Notes: generated by a model not told the origin, from the sequence alone. A stretch of DNA of 64,000 bases from Molanna angustata (GCA_963576475.1 OY754979.1:27106034-27170033); one strand, 5' to 3'. Numbered from the stretch's first letter, positions 1 through 11,715 are shown. Translations and numbers: made by a program.

Positions 1-3000
1 AAATTTCTATGTATGGAAAAGTTCAGTAATTTGATTTCATGTTATAATGTAAAGAGCTTGAACATAGAACTGATTAGCTTTCCATAAATAACAAAAAAAA
101 TCTTCATATGATATCACCTGTCAAAATTTGGAAAATGCTCTCGCGTTCTTTAGAACAAAATTTATCTGCTTTTTTTAAAATATTTCATACAACATAAGCA
201 TTCTACACCATACTGCATTAAAAGTTTGTCTATCTTATCATAAAAATATACTATCGGAAGAAAATTTATATTCCTGATAGTAACATTTAGTATGAATAAT
301 AATGTAATTAGATAAATTTCTATGTATGGAAACGTGTAGTAATTTGATTTCATGATATAATGTAAAGAGCTTGAACATAGAACTGATTAGCTTTCCATAA
401 ATAACAAAAAAATTCTTCATATGATATCACCTGTCAAAATTTGAAAAATGCTCTCGCGTTCTTTAAAACAAAATTTATCTGCTTTTTTTAAAATATTTCA
501 TACAACATAAGCATTCTTCACTATACTGCATTAATAGTTTGTCTATCTTAACATAAAAATATACTATCGGAAGAAAATTTATATTCCTGATAGTAACATT
601 TAGTATGAATAATAATGTAATTAGATAAATTTCTATGTATGGAAAAGTTCAGTAATTTGATTTCATGTTATAATGTAAAGAGCTTGAACATAGAACTGAT
701 TAGCTTTCCATAAATAACAAAAAAAATCTTCATATAATATCACGTGTCAAAATTTTGAAAATGCTCTCGCGTTCTTTAAAACAAAATTTATCTGCTTTTT
801 TTAAAATATTTCATACAACATAAGCATTCTTCACTATACTGCATTAATAGTTTGTTTATCTTAACATAAAAATATACTATCGGAAGAAAATTTATATTCC
901 TGATAGTAACATTTAGTATGAATAAAAATGTAATTAGATAAATTTCTATGTATGGAAACGTGTAGTAATTTGATTTCATGATATAATGTAAAGAGCTTGA
1001 ACATAGAACTGATTAGCTTTCCATAAATAACAAAAAAATTCTTCATATGATATCACCTGTCAAAATTTGAAAAATGCTCTCGCGTTCTTTAAAACAAAAT
1101 TTATCTGCTTTTTTTAAAATATTTCATACAACATAAGCATTCTTCACTATACTGCATTAATAGTTTGTCTATCTTAACATAAAAATATACTATCGGAAGA
1201 AAATTTATATTCCTGGTAGTAACATTTAGTATGAATAAAAATGTAATTAGATAAATTTCTATGTATGGAAAAGTTCAGTAATTTGATTTCATGTTATAAT
1301 GTAAAGAGCTTGAACATAGAACTGATTAGCTTTCCATAAATAACAAAAAAAATCTTCATATGATATCACCTGTCAAAATTTGGAAAATGCTCTCGCGTTC
1401 TTTAGAACAAAATTTATCTGCTTTTTTTAAAATATTTCATACAACATAAGCATTCTACACCATACTGCATTAAAAGTTTGTCTATCTTATCATAAAAATA
1501 TACTATCGGAAGAAAATTTATATTCCTGATAGTAACATTTAGTATGAATAATAATGTAATTAGATAAATTTCTATGTATGGAAAAGTTCAGTAATTTGAT
1601 TTCATGTTGTAATGTTAAGAGCTTGAACATAGAACTGATTAGTTTTCCATAAATAACAAAAAAAATCTTCATATAATATCACGTGTCAAAATTTTGAAAA
1701 TGCTCTCGCGTTCTTTAAAACAAAATTTATCTGCTTTTTTTAAAATATTTCATACAACATAAGCATTCTTCACTATACTGCATTAATAGTTTGTCTATCT
1801 TAACATAAAAATATACTATCGGAAGAAAATTTATATTCCTGATAGTAACATTTAGTATGAATAATAATGTAATTAGATAAATTTTTATGTATGGAAAAGT
1901 TCAGTAATTTGGTTTTAATGTTATAATGTAAAGAGCTTGAACATAGAACTGATTAGCTTTCCATAAATAACAAAAAAAATCTTCATTTAATATCACGTGT
2001 CAAAATTTTGAAAATGCTCTCGCGTTCTTTAAAACAAAATTTATCTGCTTTTTTTAAAATATTTCATACAACATAAGCATTCTTCACTATACTGCATTAA
2101 TAGTTTGTTTATCTTAACATAAAAATATACTATCGGAAGAAAATTTATATTCCTGATAGTAACATTTAGTATGAATAAAAATGTAATTAGATAAATTTCT
2201 ATGTATGGAAACGTGTAGTAATTTGATTTCATGATATAATGTAAAGAGCTTGAACATAGAACTGATTAGCTTTCCATAAATAACAAAAAAATTCTTCATA
2301 TGATATCACCTGTCAAAATTTGAAAAATGCTCTCGCGTTCTTTAAAACAAAATTTATCTGCTTTTTTTAAAATATTTCATACAACATAAGCATTCTTCAC
2401 TATACTGCATTAATAGTTTGTCTATCTTAACATAAAAATATACTATCGGAAGAAAATTTATATTCCTGGTAGTAACATTTAGTATGAATAAAAATGTAAT
2501 TAGATAAATTTCTATGTATGGAAAAGTTCAGTAATTTGATTTCATGTTATAATGTAAAGAGCTTGAACATAGAACTGATTAGCTTTCCATAAATAACAAA
2601 AAATTTCTTCATATGATATCACCTGTCAAAATTTGGAAAATGCTTTCGCGTCCTTTAAAACAAAATTTATCTGCTTTTATTAAAATATTTCATACAACAT
2701 AAGCATTCTACACCATACTGCAATAATAGTTTGTCTATCTTAACATAAAAATATACTGTCGATAGAAAATTTATTTTCCTGGTAGTAAAATTTAGTATGA
2801 ATAAAAATGTATATAATAAGATAAATTTCTTATGTATGGAAAAGTTCAGTAATTTGATTTCATGTTATAATGTAAAGAGCTTGAACATCGAACTGATTAG
2901 CTTTTCATAAATAACAAAAATTTCTTCATATGATATTACGTGTCAAAATTGTCAAAATGCTCTAACGTCCTTTAAAACAAAATTTATCTGCTTTAATTAA

Positions 3001-3120
3001 AATATTTCATACAACATTAGAATTCTTCACCATACTGCATTAATAGTTTGTCTATCTTAACATGAAAATATACTATCGTTAGAAAATTTATATTCTTGGT
3101 AGTAAAATTTAGAATGAATA
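1..3120. repeat. 313-bp satellite array, ten monomers
   Basis: The anchor 'aaatttctatgtatgg' (or a near match) recurs at about 1, 314, 627, 940, 1253, 1566, 1879, 2193, 2506 and 2823, a period of 313 bp (two steps are 314 and 317). Monomers come in two types, 'ggaaaagttcag' and 'ggaaacgtgtag'. Segments about 1253 bp apart (four monomers plus 1 bp) are nearly identical, for example 788-979 and 2041-2232, so there is a four-monomer higher-order repeat. The last two monomers are the most diverged, as expected at an array edge. The array runs off the left of the window. The short reading frames inside repeat with the monomer and are not genes. Confidence 0.95.
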
Positions 3121-3129
3121 AAATATTTC

Positions 3130-3195
3130 ATTGTCAATATTTGTGGTGTGGAGAGTTTAGTGTTGGCCACAACCCACTCGTTTTTTAATAAGTAA
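3130..3195 (-). repeat. Dispersed terminal motif beside the satellite
   Basis: A segment reading 'ggagagtttagtgttggcca' followed by 'caacccactcgtttt' lies just beyond the satellite edge. Related segments occur in both orientations at about 19326, 25306, 30885, 39880, 40345, 40670, 51143 and several times in 63080-63740. It looks like the conserved end of an interspersed, non-autonomous element family. Class unknown. Confidence 0.6.
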
Positions 3196-3309
3196 ATATG
3201 ACGACTATGAGTTCTTATTTACCCACTATTAGATTTTTTAAACACAAATAGATGTCCAAACTTATGATTTAATTAATAAACACTTATTTTATAACATCCA
3301 ATGGACAGG

Positions 3310-3510
3310 ATTTCGAATCTCGCCTGGACCGATTCGTTCACCTAGCACAGATATTTACGTTTAAATTAGGGATTTTTTTTTTAAACAAATGAATATGTCC
3401 TTATTAAACAAGTACATATACATCTTCATACGTTCCCTAAAATAAGCATAAATGCTTGTGCTATAGGTGAACGAAATCGGTCGAGGCAGGTCGAGGTCGA
3501 GTAATTAGTT
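3310..3510. mobile_element. SINE-B fragments, two orientations
   Basis: 3312-3350 matches the tRNA-like 3' head and start of the body of the SINE at 50731 in + orientation ('ttcgaatc', then 'accgattcgttcacct'). 3385-3500 matches the same family in - orientation: reverse-complemented it gives the 'cctgcctcgaccgatttcg' junction and the tail 'gtacttgtttaataaggaca'. The two broken copies face each other. Confidence 0.6.
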
Positions 3511-3514
3511 TGAA

Positions 3515-3665
3515 AATGTGAGACGATTAATATCGTTGTTAGTCTCCAGAATGTGGCAACTTGTTAAATATTTTTGATCATCACGTTGTAACATTTATTT
3601 CATAGAGAACCAGGAAAACTTATTTCTCTTATTTACTTCTCGGGCAATTAACATGTACTGTTCTT
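3515..3665. mobile_element. SINE-A fragments
   Basis: 3516-3570 carries the SINE-A body in + orientation ('gtctccagaatgtggcaact'). 3636-3662 carries its 3' end in - orientation ('acttctcgggcaattaacat'). They appear to be two broken insertions, or one rearranged copy. Confidence 0.55.
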
Positions 3666-3889
3666 CCCCCACCACCACCCGTTCTGCTCATGGGGACTAT
3701 TAGCGGCCCCTTGCAAAACTCTGAAAGAACATAAGAAGAGTCCGGAGAACTCCAAAAACTTGCAGACACTGCACTGCACTTGAGAGTGCCAAAGAGAGCT
3801 AATTATGTGAAAACAACTGGCTCACCGTTCATTGATTGTGAACCGTATTCATCACAGAACGTATTGAAAGCCCTTAAGTTGCTCTTCGT

Positions 3890-4095
3890 GGCTACTAGCC
3901 AGCTAACAGCTACTATGTCAATTATTTATTTAACATGCACCCAATAACATTTTTCCATATTCTGCAGACCGATATTTATCGTCTCACAGATCCAGACTGA
4001 AGATATAATCAAAAACTGTGCCTCCAACGGGATTCGAACCCGGGACCTTTGGCTCAGGTGTCAGGTATCTAACCAACTGTGCCACGAAAGTCGAC
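3890..4095 (-). mobile_element. SINE-A, tRNA-derived, with head
   Basis: The reverse complement starts with a tRNA-like head near 4090. It has an A-box-like 'tggcacagttggttaga' and a B-box 'ggttcgaatcc', then a body containing 'cagtctggatctgtgagacg' and a tail with 'ttattgggtgcatgtt'. The same head plus body occurs at 45573-45770 in + orientation. The pol III promoter is internal, as in tRNA-derived SINEs. It is not a functional tRNA gene, because the tRNA part runs directly into the shared body. Confidence 0.75.
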
Positions 4096-4099
4096 ATTC

Positions 4100-5280
4100 T
4101 TCTTTTGATTATTTTCATCCTATCAAAAATCAATACTCCCTGCCATTTAATTTATGATAAGTTTTAATTATTATATCAGAGTTAGTGATTATCTACGACA
4201 TGTCATATTCTTCTTCTCAGCCTTAAACCGTCCACTCCTGGACAAGGAAAGGAAATATGTTAGGAAAAGAGTGTAACAAGGATTAATGTGCAATTATGTG
4301 TATGTTTATATGTCTGATATGCACATAACTTTGCCTAAGCATCCTTTATTATTGATTAATAATTATGATTTATTTTTCCTGTTATTTTCTCTTAGTGCGT
4401 CAATATTGTGTGTTTTTACACATAACAATTCAGTTTTGACTCAAAACATTCCAGTTTTGCTTATCAAAGTGCTTCCCCAGTGATTAGCATTCAGGATGTG
4501 AGTACAGCTTTATGGCTCGTATCATATATATTATCCATTTCCTCTCTCCCAATCAATGTCAGTCGGTTCGTCTACTGACCAACGGCTATAGTTGGACATT
4601 TTCGAGGACAAAATATTGTATAAGTATCTACTTAAAAATATACTACAAGTGAGTACCTACCTACTTTGAAATATTTCTTATATCAGCAAAATAATTATAA
4701 AATAAAACGTACGCGAAAACATATATCTACAAATTAAAACATTATGATCCACAAACAAAAAATAAATAGAAAAGAAAAATGTTATTGAATAAGATAGAAT
4801 ATAAAACAAAGAAAGACACAGAACTTATCAAAATAACAAATACAACAGTATAATAGTGTGTTGAGGATTTTGATTGGAGATGAACGGGTAGGAGGACAAA
4901 GAGGAAAATGAAGGCCATGAAGGTGTCAGCCGTATAAGGCTTTTTTGTATATGTTGTAATACTTCCTATATCAAAATTTGGTTTACATGGAAATACTTTG
5001 TATATCTTTCTTTTGTTTAGATGTAATTAAAATACCACGAGTAATTTATTATGTAGGTACGCAATTAATACTTGATTTATGAAATCTATATTTCAATCTT
5101 TAAATCTTCTTTTTGTTTATACATTTACATTCGTGTCAAACGACTTACCACTCTGTCAAATGCAATTATCTATGAAATTTAATTTATTTATAATTTTGTA
5201 GATAAAATTATAAATAACACAGTTTTATTCCAAAACGAATAAAAACTTTTTTTATAATATACCTACATGGATTTTTACTA
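4100..5280. other. AT-rich DNA, no gene seen
   Basis: Mostly low-complexity AT-rich DNA. 4200-4260 contains 'ccgtccactcctggac', which resembles a phrase common in the 3' part of insect non-LTR retrotransposons. No reading frame of interest. Confidence 0.5.
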
Positions 5281-5283
5281 GAA

Positions 5284-5450
5284 GAGGTTTGACAGCAATA
5301 ATGTATCTCGTCCTTCACTCTTCAACTTAGTGTAGGAGGTACACCTCATGTCGTGGCACACCTGTTCTAGATACTCCCGGCGAGGACGCCCTCTACCCTC
5401 ATGTTGCAATACATGGCCTATCCAGTTTGCACCTCTTTTTGATATGGTGT
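5284..5450 (-). pseudogene. LINE reverse transcriptase tail, deleted
   Basis: On the minus strand this reads as the C-terminal tail of an RTE-type endonuclease/reverse transcriptase. There is a short 'IGHVLQHEG' piece, then directly 'RGRPRREYLEQVCHDMRC'. Compared with the longer copy at 8505-8822, the stretch between GHVLRH and RGRPR is missing, so it is internally deleted. Related fragments lie at 12555-12720 and 47605-47830. Confidence 0.6.
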
Positions 5451-5574
5451 TTGGCTTTTGCCTGGTTTCTTCAATTTTTCCTGGGAATCCCGTAATTTAT
5501 TATATGATCCCTCCAACATATAATTATAATAATTAATTTGTTGCAATTATTTTAAAATTATTTGCACTATTGCA

Positions 5575-5850
5575 AATAGGCTCAGCTGTTCACCAGTGGG
5601 GACCCACAGTGCAGGTGGTTATGCCAAGTATTCGTCGGTTAGTCCATATCTTGTAGGCCTCCAATCTTTTACGGTCTCTTTCACCTATACACCGTGTCTC
5701 ACAACCATATAGCAAAATACTCCACACGTGTCTTTAAAAGATCTTTTCAGAGTTTAAGGTCTATATCGTTGGATTCGAAGATCTTGGATTTTTTGTTGAA
5801 GGCGAGTTTTGCTTGGTGAATACGACTGTATCTCTCTTCGAAAGCATCTC
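5575..5850 (-). pseudogene. LINE reverse transcriptase fragment
   Basis: The minus strand carries phrases typical of the part of non-LTR reverse transcriptases just upstream of the tail ('RIHQAKLAFNKKS' and a degraded form of 'LLYGCETW'), broken by stops. It is close to the tail fragment at 5284-5450 on the same strand, so both may come from one decayed element. Confidence 0.5.
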
Positions 5851-6239
5851 AAGAGACCACAAAATGATTTATTATTATTATATTTTTTATGGCAGTAATA
5901 ATGTGCACAACTTCCGCGTTTACGGAATACTATTAATATTATGAAAGATTCGAGAGTTGGATCAGTAAGAGATATTTCACAGACGATATCTTTCCAGATC
6001 TGCGCATCGAATCAAGATTGTTGCAATCATAACAGCGCGTCTCTTGACAAGATATGAATCACCCTTCCTTATCGACTTCCATCGGCGATGGTTTCAGAGC
6101 CACACATTAATACAGGGGGATAGGCAAGGCGGAGCATTGTCACCGCATTTTTATTCAGCCCGTGTGTGCAAGTAAGTAGCGAACGATACGCTACCAAAAT
6201 AGTGATCGTATTTTACATGACATACTGTGCTGTTTCAGC

Positions 6240-6560
6240 GCTCATAATAATATTATTCAGTCGCGGCGCGGCGTTCTCTCCATACGGAGACGGTGCACGG
6301 ACGGTCGGTCGGTCGGTCGGTTGAAGGCGACTTATTTCCTTTGGGACTCAGATTCGTTCGACTCTTCGTCTTCTAGTTTCCGGAAAATCGTCGAGCGAAA
6401 TCCGCGTTCGATTTTCAAACGTATTTGTTTTGTGTGTTCAGTTCAATGTTCAATTCTGTGTGCTCAGTTGCATTAGATTCTGTGCTCAGTTCAATCACAT
6501 TTGGTGCTTAATTTAATAAAATTTGTGCTCAGTACAATTAGATTTCTGTGTTCAATTAAT
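6240..6560 (+). promoter_or_regulatory. Possible core promoter and leader repeats
   Basis: 'ttattcagtcgcggcgcggc' has a TCAGT-like arthropod initiator with the A at 6259. It is followed by a locally GC-rich stretch, an 'AGACG' at 6288 (close to but not exactly at the DPE distance) and a (GGTC)n run near 6301. From 6440 to 6560 a degenerate unit containing 'gtgctcagtt' recurs about every 40 bp, each with another TCAGT-like core. It lies 1.5 kb upstream of the candidate coding exon at 7730 on the same strand. This is an inference only. Confidence 0.3.
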
Positions 6561-6599
6561 TATTGTGCTCAGTTTAACCAGATTTTTTTTTTACCATAA

Positions 6600-7500
6600 A
6601 TTGTGATTTACTTTTGTGTTTAGTTAATTAATATTGTGCTTTTTTATTTTCACCGCACTTGTTTCGATTGCTATTTATTATCACACAATCCTCGTTTAAT
6701 TCTTGATATTAAAATCCAGTACGATTTATTTTCTTATTACTGTATATACCCATTATTTAGTTACGTTGTTTTACATACAAAAATATTGCAACTCGCATGA
6801 GCGAGTTCATCTTAAATTAATTCCATTTATATCCAACTTTCTTTCTGCTACATTTACCTCTTTATACATTTTTCACATTTCAAAATATTATTTTGTTCGA
6901 TTTTACTACTTTTTCCGATAAAATTATTTATGTTTCCAGCCATAAAGACGCGTATTATAATAATGTGTGTAATATTTCAATTTCAACAATCTGTCATTGC
7001 AAATTTCATAATTATAATGGCAACATAAAATATATCATTAATGTACCCGTATTACATTATTGTGTCTTACAGACAATAATGTCTGTGCCGCAATTATTTT
7101 GTCGTTAGCCTCGTGTGATGTGATTTAAAAAGTGCGTGTCAAAAAGATATATTTGTTAATGTTATTATATTCATCTCAAATTATTATTGTTGTTTCCTTG
7201 ATACGTATGAAGTACATCTTCATGTTGTTAAAATTTATTTCCGTTCACCTCCAGCTATAAAAGAACATAATTTGTATCTCTTTTGGGTGCTGTCTTACAA
7301 GCAAAAGTCTTATATTTTTAAAGATTTGCGTGACAGTGTATTTACTTCGCTTGTTGGAACTTTCAAAGCGTCTATAATTTGTAAGAGTTCATAATTTGTA
7401 TATATTGAAGTGCTGTATTATTGTAAGCTTAAGTCGTTTGTGCGATTTACAAGAAAGTGTATAGTTTTGTTTAACTCCTGCGCCTGTTGGAACTTCGAAA
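6600..7500 (+). other. AT-rich, possibly leader or intron
   Basis: No recognisable coding potential; short open frames at 6703-7108 are AT-rich and match nothing I know. If the initiator at 6259 and the exon at 7730 belong together, this is 5' untranslated region or a leader intron. Confidence 0.3.
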
Positions 7501-7648
7501 GAGCGTCTCTTATCAATAAACAAGTTCAGTGCAGAACCTGCTTCGTTCAGTGCTGTCGGTTCTTGGATATCCCCTTTCGTTTCTGAATTTGGTGTCTTCG
7601 AGTCTCGGGTGCGACCCTTGGGGCTGTCCGTGTGGTGAGGGCGAGGGC

Positions 7649-7717
7649 ATGTCCTGGAGGGCTGCTGCGAGCGGAGCGCCGGGGGGCCCAGGCCTGGGAG
7701 GCAGGCAGACGCCCTGA
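7649..7717 (+). CDS. Possible upstream ORF, 22 codons
   Basis: An ATG at 7649 opens a 22-codon frame ending in TGA at 7715-7717, 12 bases before the candidate main ATG. It is rich in Gly, Ala and Pro, as any frame in this GC-rich leader would be. It could act as an upstream ORF but has no independent support. Confidence 0.2.
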   Translation: MSWRAAASGAPGGPGLGGRQTP

Positions 7718-7729
7718 CGGCACGGCGCC

Positions 7730-7800
7730 ATGGTAGAGCGGGTCGAGGGGCTGCTGCTCTACAAGCGCCCCGTCTACAGGCTCTTCCAATATCTGGAAAC
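7730..7800 (+). CDS. Candidate first coding exon, unknown product
   Basis: The ATG at 7730 sits in a strong context (gcgccATGg) at the end of a GC-rich leader of about 200 bp. It opens a frame beginning MVERVEGLLLYKRPVYRLFQ and reading 23 codons plus two bases up to a consensus donor, gtaagt, at 7801. The translated stretch looks like a real protein N-terminus (mixed charge, Tyr and Leu rich, no simple repeats), and the DNA is much more GC-rich than its surroundings. I do not recognise the product. No matching downstream exon is evident in the remaining 56 kb, so the first intron would be very long or the gene call is wrong. There is no signal peptide. Confidence 0.45.
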
Positions 7801-8500
7801 GTAAGTTTTTCAACATTCATGGAAACAACGATTTTACTGTCTATTGAAACGGGTCGATGTTTGTATATACTTAAACTTTATTTTTAATTCGTATTTACAG
7901 AAAACAAATATTTTATGACACTGATAATGCTGATATACAAAACCTGATTTTTCATTTAGAAAAAATGTTACAAATTTACTATACATTTAACAAATCCAAG
8001 CAGTAATAAGTAAAGATACTACCTAATATATTTTATGTTGGCGAATTTTTCCGTTTATTGGCGAATTCTTCTATATTGGTGAATTCTTCTTTATTAAATT
8101 ATTTTATATATAAGTTAATTATTCTGTGTATTATTACACAAATTACGGGTGAACTTATTATCTATGCCGGTAAATTATTTTGAGATTAGGTGAATTAATC
8201 TGCATATAGGTGATTATATACTTATTTATACTAAACATACCTAAAATTATAAATATTCTTTATTTCCACAATGTTATTTTTTTAACTCACCCGAAGAAAA
8301 GAATGGTAGTTCTTGAAACTATAGTAGTGTACAAACAAAGAATGAAATAAAGAAAGTTTATATATTTTAAGTATTTTTATATGAATTTACACAAAGTCAA
8401 CGCCTCTACCTTAGAATATTTTAATTTATTGTTTATACCGGTAAATTATTTATAGGCAAAATATTTTATTTGATGTGATTTTGAAGATGCAAAACTTCTT
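7801..8500 (+). other. Start of putative intron, degenerate repeats
   Basis: Very AT-rich. Between 8038 and 8220 a phrase like 'ttggcgaattcttctatatt' recurs in degenerate form, and 'gccggtaaattatt' occurs at about 8164 and again near 8438. No coding content. Confidence 0.35.
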
Positions 8501-8504
8501 CTTC

Positions 8505-8822
8505 TTCACAATCCTAGTATTAGTCTGCACCAAACACTCGGTCTTTCCACTTATCTCTATCGTCCGCCAGTCTCTTCTTCATCTTTTTGAAACTGGTACA
8601 GCGCACGTCACCGATTATCTGGTCTATATAGTTGTTTCTGGGGCGACCTCTACAGTTACCCCCATCAATCATTCCTTCGACGATAGTAGAAAGCAGGCCT
8701 GGGTGCCGGATGTTGTGGCCTATCCAAGTTATTCTCTGTTGGGCAATTCTTTTCATAAGTTGCCTTGTCTCTCCAACCCTGTTTAGTACCTCGTCGTTGC
8801 TGATGTGTTCTGACCAGTGCAA
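8505..8822 (-). pseudogene. RTE-type LINE reverse transcriptase C-terminus
   Basis: The minus strand gives about 100 residues with the signature of the C-terminal tail of RTE-type endonuclease/reverse transcriptases. In order: 'SNDEVLNRVGE', 'RITWIGHNIRH' (the common form is TWIGHVLRH), 'RGRPRNNYIDQI' and a final 'DDRDKWKDRVFGAD'. The polymerase and endonuclease domains are absent, so this is a 5'-truncated copy, the usual product of incomplete target-primed reverse transcription. The tail itself is open, so the insertion is fairly young or was little damaged. Confidence 0.8.
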
Positions 8823-9544
8823 AACTACACGTTTTATATATTATCTATATATGGATGATTTATTCCGATTAGAATCAATGCATGTTGTCTTTCAGTTACA
8901 TAAAAATCATCAAATATTATTAACCTTTTTACTGTCACCTTTCATACTCTAGAGTTGCCAGTATTAATAATAACAAAGTCTTTTGTTTATACGCGAATTG
9001 TTTTTATTTTTTTCGGTGATAAATTTTTACACTATTATTTTTTTGTTATATCGAACAAATATCTACGTATTTTTTGAAATTATGTTTAACACGCCAAATT
9101 ACTGTAATTTTTAAAATGGGGACAAGGTTTTCGTGTAAATAATAACAATTTTCGGTGTGCTTATTATAGATTTTTTATTCGTAGTTGTTTTGTTTTTTTT
9201 TCACTTAATTTCAATACATATTTCATTCGAATAAAAACTCAATTAGGGCTATTTAAAATTTATGAATCAGTCTTTACAGCTAAACATAACATTATGATGT
9301 ATGATTTAGTTAATTGGTATTAAATAAGTTGCACGCGATGTTTTTTTTGCGATTTTTGTAGAAGGCTATTGCAAAAAAGAATATTAAGTTATTTAACAAA
9401 CTACCCGTGTGTGTATACGTCAGATTTGCAAACATTATTTTAAGTCTTTATTATAAACCACTAAATACGTGTGGTTTTAAAATGCCTGCATCTAAACACT
9501 ACAGACTTATGACTATACTCCAGTGGTTCTCAACTTTTCATTTA

Positions 9545-9790
9545 TTTATTTAACACTTTTTGTAAATACATTTATTTATGCATACACTGATAGACATTAC
9601 AATAATTATTGAATCTGCAATGCCCCACTAGGCAAAAAACCTGTGCCGGGGCCAATGCATCTCGAGACGGTGACACGTTAGTAGTTGATGCCAACATCAA
9701 TATAAAATGCATCCATGTAATATTGCAAATAACGATAAAAAACATATACAAAAAAAAAACAATATAAAAAAACACAAATAGCAAATGCAA
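9545..9790 (-). mobile_element. Probable LINE 3' end
   Basis: A block starting with ATTT-rich repeats, 'atttatttatttaacacttt', then 'gccccactaggc' and 'ctgtgccggggccaatgcat', and ending in A-rich sequence resembles the minus-strand 3' end of a non-LTR element. No reading frame with recognisable protein similarity. Confidence 0.35.
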
Positions 9791-9872
9791 GTATGGGATC
9801 GAAAGCTATTGGTGAAAAATATCCTCTGCAAAGTGTCTGCCTGATACTAATAGTCATCCTTTATTTAATTCT

Positions 9873-10513
9873 TATTCCTATTGTATTATATATTTAACAT
9901 ATGTCGGGTATGTAGGGTATTCCTATTGTATTATATATTTAACATATGTCGGGTATGTAGGGTATTCCTATTGTATTATATATTTAACATATGTCGGGTA
10001 TGTAGGGTATTCCTATTGTATTATATATTTAACATATGTCGGGTATGTAGGGTATTCCTATTGTATTATATATTTAACATATGTCGGGTATGTAGGGTAT
10101 TCCTATTGTATTATATATTTAACATATGTCGGGTATGTAGGGTATTCCTATTGTATTATATATTTAACATATGTCGGGTATGTAGGGTATTCCTATTGTA
10201 TTATATATTTAACATATGTCGGGTATGTAGGGTATTCCTATTGTATTATATATTTAACATATGTCGGGTATGTAGGGTATTCCTATTGTATTATATATTT
10301 AACATATGTCGGGTATGTAGGGTATTCCTATTGTATTATATATTTAACATATGTCGGGTATGTAGGGTATTCCTATTGTATTATATATTTAACATATGTC
10401 GGGTATGTAGGGTATTCCTATTGTATTATATATTTAACATATGTCGGGTATTCCTATTGTATTATATATTTAACATATGTCGGGTATGTAGGGTATTCCT
10501 ATTGTATTATATA
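9873..10513 (+). repeat. 45-bp minisatellite, about 14 copies
   Basis: The unit begins 'tattcctattgtattatata' and ends 'tgtcgggtatgtaggg'. It repeats twelve times without visible change, then has one 36-bp copy lacking 9 bp, one more full copy and a partial copy. Because 45 is a multiple of three and one frame has no stop, it gives an artificial open frame. Near-perfect identity points to recent amplification. It ends abruptly in a LINE tail at 10514. Confidence 0.97.
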
Positions 10514-10760
10514 CTACCACGGGAGATGCTCGGAAGAACTTGCATCCCTGGTCCCTCTTCCACCCATTCACAATAGTCATTCTTTTTACTCAATCTCAAA
10601 ATCCGTTCACAGTAAACCTTCAATATACACGAACCAGCAGCTTCTCTAACTATTTTATTAACACAGCAACCCGGCTGTGGAACTATCATCGGAATTCTGT
10701 GTTTCCATCTTCTTAGAACCCGGGTCTTTTTAAAACCCAAATAAATAGTTTTCTAAGCAG
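10514..10760 (+). pseudogene. LINE reverse transcriptase C-terminal tail
   Basis: The + strand encodes, in two frames, phrases typical of the tail of insect non-LTR reverse transcriptases: 'YHGRCSEELASLVP' near 10514, then after a frameshift 'SFSNYFINTATRLWNYH' and 'NSVFP' near 10630-10705. This matches the 'F..NFLP.TTRLWNSLPS.VFP' pattern at the end of such proteins. Stops and the frameshift make it a pseudogene. The open frame on the opposite strand (10507-10740) is a shadow. Confidence 0.7.
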
Positions 10761-11715
10761 ATTGCAAACTATCCACAAAGTTACGTAGTGCGCTTCTTCG
10801 GAAGAGTATAATGGACCCAAATCCTAAGAGCTTGCATCAAGGGCGTGCCTAGAACCTTCGGAATACGCAAACCCTGAAAGAAAATTGGGAAATGTCGAAA
10901 ATATCATGTTTTTTAAGCATCGTTCTTCATTCCAGTGGCCATGAAAAACATTTTTAAAATCACATGCCAAAATATATTTATATTTATCAAGCATCGTTTT
11001 CGGTTCAATTTTTAATCTTGTAGTTTGGTTGCAATAAAACAAATGAAAAATTACCTATTATAGGTCTTGAATTTCTTAATATAATATTCATAGTCAAGCC
11101 AAGATTTTCGGCTTCTATGAGCAATTCCGCTACTGGCTTGTATACCCTACGAAACCACGTTAATAAAAATTATGAATCCAATAAAAATACCCGATTTCGC
11201 GGAACCTCATTTGACTACTCCCTCTGCACCGTGTTCACAATGCTTAGTATATTATAAATCTGTCGTCTCAGTATGATTATAAAATAATAAAACAATCGTG
11301 TTGTTTGTGTATTTCTCACCTACGTGATATTATTATCAAATAGATATGTAATTTGGGAAACCGTGCGATAAATTAGTCGCAAGCGATTTCCGTACGATGA
11401 CCCGCCAGTTGGCCGACTGAACTGTCGTGGAAAGACGCCAAGAAATATTGAATGTCATACATAATCCCTTGTAGTTTGTTTTGTAAACGCATATTACATA
11501 TCAATTGTCTTATTCAACAGATTCTTACACCACTTATTGTTATATAATATTTATTTTATTTAAGTCATCGGTGTATATTTATAATATATTTATTTTTATT
11601 TGTTGATTTAGGCTACTCTACTAAGATATGCCTGTCGCAGATTAGCGTTATGTAAATCAGTTTTATTATTTTTGTTCGTCATAGTGTAAGTTATTTTTTA
11701 TAAGATGTGTACATA
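10760..11715. other. No recognised feature
   Basis: Mixed AT-rich sequence. 11330-11460 is a little richer in GC ('cgcaagcgatttccgtacg') but has no open frame or repeat that I recognise. Confidence 0.4.

Noticed and set aside
162..2299. Repeated 60-63 codon frames
   Set aside because: They recur with the 313-bp satellite monomer on one strand and have no composition or start context of a gene.
4019..4093. Functional tRNA gene on the - strand
   Set aside because: Same head and downstream body as at 45573; tRNA-derived SINE.
7389..7820. 143-codon frame on the - strand of the GC-rich leader
   Set aside because: GC-rich DNA gives long frames by chance; the + strand offers a better start context and a splice donor.
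9881..10576. 231-codon frame on the + strand
   Set aside because: Consists of a 15-codon repeat imposed by the 45-bp minisatellite; the apparent C-terminus is out of frame with the LINE tail it enters.
10507..10740. 77-codon frame on the - strand
   Set aside because: Antisense shadow of the + strand reverse-transcriptase tail.
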